Shown in pieces: positions 62,716 to 64,000 of a stretch of 64,000 bases of DNA (position 1 is its first letter; every line of letters starts with the position of its first letter). This stretch comes from Microbacteriaceae bacterium. GTDB taxonomy: Bacteria > Actinomycetota > Actinomycetes > Actinomycetales > Microbacteriaceae. The notes beneath the pieces were generated by a model. That model was not told the origin of the DNA, made no database searches, and saw nothing but the letters and a program-made list of their open reading frames with translations. A program made the translations under genes and the position numbers. The stretch spans positions 62,001-126,000 of the forward strand of contig JAODAR010000005.1 of assembly GCA_025463545.1 (NCBI GenBank). Reading direction: 5' to 3'.

Positions 62716-63216
62716 ATGACCAGCGCAGCTCTTTACCTGACTCACGTGTCCAGCCCCATCGGGATGCTGGAACTCACCGCCGATGCAGACCACATCCTTT
62801 CCCTCACTATCGCCCGGAACGGCCACACTCCGCTCGAGGACGAGCCAAACCGGCCGTCCCCGCTGCTGGAGAATGCCGCCCAGCAGCTCGACGAGTATTT
62901 CGCCGGTACTCGCACGAGCTTCGACCTCCCGGTGCGCTTCACTACTGGCACAGCGTTCCAGCGAAGCGTGTGGAACCGGCTGGCCACCCTGGGCTTCGGA
63001 CAGTACATCTCGTACGGCGAACTGGGAGTGGAAGTGGGCAAGCCGGGTTCCGCCCGTGCGATCGGCGGCGCCGTCGGCGCCAACCCGGTTCCGATCATCA
63101 TCGGCTGTCACCGCGTACTGGCTTCGAACGGTCGGATCACCGGGTACAGCGGGGGCGACGGGATCACGACCAAGGTCTGGCTGCTCGCGCATGAGAAGAT
63201 CGCCCACGCGGCCTGA
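62716..63216 (+). CDS. ogt: methylated-DNA--protein-cysteine methyltransferase
   Basis: 166 residues. An N-terminal ribonuclease-H-like domain is followed by the DNA-binding and methyl-acceptor domain: FQRSVWNRLATLGFGQYISYGEL, GSARAIGGAVGANPVPIIIGCHRVL and GYSGGDGITTKVWLLAHE. The protein removes methyl groups from O6-methylguanine onto the active Cys. The usual PCHRV motif reads GCHRV here; the Cys, His and Arg are kept, but the nearly invariant preceding Pro is Gly. ATG 62716. It stands alone between divergent and convergent neighbours. Confidence 0.93.
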   Translation: MTSAALYLTHVSSPIGMLELTADADHILSLTIARNGHTPLEDEPNRPSPLLENAAQQLDEYFAGTRTSFDLPVRFTTGTAFQRSVWNRLATLGFGQYISYGELGVEVGKPGSARAIGGAVGANPVPIIIGCHRVLASNGRITGYSGGDGITTKVWLLAHEKIAHAA

Positions 63217-63234
63217 ACCACATCACGCGGGTGT

Positions 63235-64000
63235 TCAGCCTCGCTTCGGCGCGATGACTTCCTCTACCACCAGCTCGAGTTCCCCCGGCGCCCGGGGCTG
63301 CAGACGGAACCCTGCGCTGTTCGCCCAGTCAGAGAGCGCCGCGACGCTGGCGAAGTCCTCTCCGCGTTGCACGAGAGCGCGGGTGAACTCGCCCTTGGAC
63401 TTCTTGTTGAAGTGGTTGAGCGCACGCCGTTGGCCGTCGCTGGCATCGGCGACGACCCGGAGGAACACCGTCTGCGGTCCTGCCGGAACGGCGCCGAGCG
63501 CCACATAGGCCTCAGATCGGAGGTCGAGAACGACACCTTCGGTGGACGCCAGGGCCGCCTGGATGGCGTCGCTCCAGTGCGCTTTCAGCTGCAGGCCCGG
63601 CAGCCGGGAGTCGTGCGACAGCCGATAGGCGGGAATCGGGTCCCCGACTGACACCGGCCCGAACAGGGCGGAGTGCACGAATACATTCCGGGCGGCGAAG
63701 TCCCGCTCTGCACTGCCGAGCGTCGGTGCGTCAAGCGCGTCGTAGAGAACGCCGGTGTATCGGTCGATCGCCGGCATGGTCGCCGATGTTGCGAGTGCCC
63801 GGTTGCGGTCGATCTCGCCCAGTTGCGTACGACCGAGTTTGAGGGCTGTGACGGCGGCGTCGCGGTCGCGCGCCAGTGCGCGGAGCGCGCGCACCAGCAT
63901 CCGTCGCTTCGGATTCAATTTCGGGTAGGCGAGCACGCTGTAATCCAGCGGCCCGCCTGCTCCGCCGTCTCGCTTCGTCTCAGACGGCGGAAGCAGTACG
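63235..64000 (-). CDS. yaaA: YaaA family peroxide-stress protein, 5' end cut by window edge
   Basis: About 255 residues are visible; the frame continues past 64000, and the visible N-terminal part reads LLPPSETKRDGG, which is almost the true start of YaaA. Other family blocks are YSVLAYPKLNPKRR, RYTGVLYDALD, FVHSALFGPV and the C-terminal HFNKKSKGEFTRAL. YaaA (DUF328) lowers free iron and protects DNA during peroxide stress in E. coli; whether that role holds here is unknown. It ends 18 bp from the convergent ogt gene. Confidence 0.9.
   Translation of the reverse strand, partial: VLLPPSETKRDGGAGGPLDYSVLAYPKLNPKRRMLVRALRALARDRDAAVTALKLGRTQLGEIDRNRALATSATMPAIDRYTGVLYDALDAPTLGSAERDFAARNVFVHSALFGPVSVGDPIPAYRLSHDSRLPGLQLKAHWSDAIQAALASTEGVVLDLRSEAYVALGAVPAGPQTVFLRVVADASDGQRRALNHFNKKSKGEFTRALVQRGEDFASVAALSDWANSAGFRLQPRAPGELELVVEEVIAPKRG

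Overview
The window is high-GC DNA (about two thirds G+C by eye) from an actinobacterium. Gene families and order (a short actinobacterial NusA next to YlxR, IF-2 and RbfA; IspG, an S2P protease and Dxr in one neighbourhood; FHA/kinase/phosphatase genes; DUF4192, DUF1206, CGNR proteins) fit Microbacteriaceae best. That family-level placement is inference. Several genes begin directly after a TANNNT -10 box with no ribosome binding site, i.e. they look leaderless, as is common in this phylum. I see no rRNA, tRNA, CRISPR array, transposase or prophage gene.

Layout. 1-1.4 kb: an edge-truncated DUF2243 membrane protein, a damaged PIN-like gene and a RidA protein. 1.6-6.6 kb: the translation/transcription operon nusA-ylxR-infB-rbfA (minus strand), without rimP at its head. 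6.7-12.8 kb: DUF1206 membrane protein, proS, an HbpS-like protein, ispG and a thiolase. 12.8-15.5 kb: the 3' remnant of a lost histidine kinase, a SHOCT protein and an intact two-component pair. 15.7-22.0 kb: S2P protease, a Ser/Thr kinase coupled to a lipoprotein, an epimerase-like protein, dxr and plsC. 22.1-32.2 kb: nitrogen/polyamine metabolism, with two GabT paralogues, a CGNR regulator, OsmC, asparaginase and a PotABCD-type transporter. 32.4-34.4 kb: a TMEM175-like protein and alanine dehydrogenase.

34.6-53.3 kb is the most distinctive region: nine minus-strand genes, six of them joined end to end by ATGA/GTGA overlaps. In transcription order they encode an FHA protein, a PP2C phosphatase, a membrane Ser/Thr kinase, a 1952-residue Ig-like/FN3 surface protein, a MoxR AAA ATPase, a DUF58 protein, a multi-pass membrane transglutaminase-fold protein whose catalytic Cys and His appear replaced, a zinc-ribbon/FHA protein and an EccC/EssC-like FtsK ATPase. 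No WXG100 substrate or other type VII core gene is present. My reading, as inference, is a phospho-controlled envelope machine built around the giant surface protein.

53.5-64 kb: an Lrp regulator coupled to a class III aminotransferase, DUF4192, a tiny membrane protein, a TetR-controlled heterodimeric ABC exporter, an aldo/keto reductase, an alkylguanine-DNA methyltransferase with an altered active-site motif, and an edge-truncated YaaA.

The non-coding structure is also notable: short intergenic tandem arrays (12, 16 and 17 bp units), 15-bp in-frame arrays in three proteins, a dispersed palindromic repeat in two copies, and a strongly over-represented octamer GGCATCCG. All sequence statements come from reading by eye; no database search was done.
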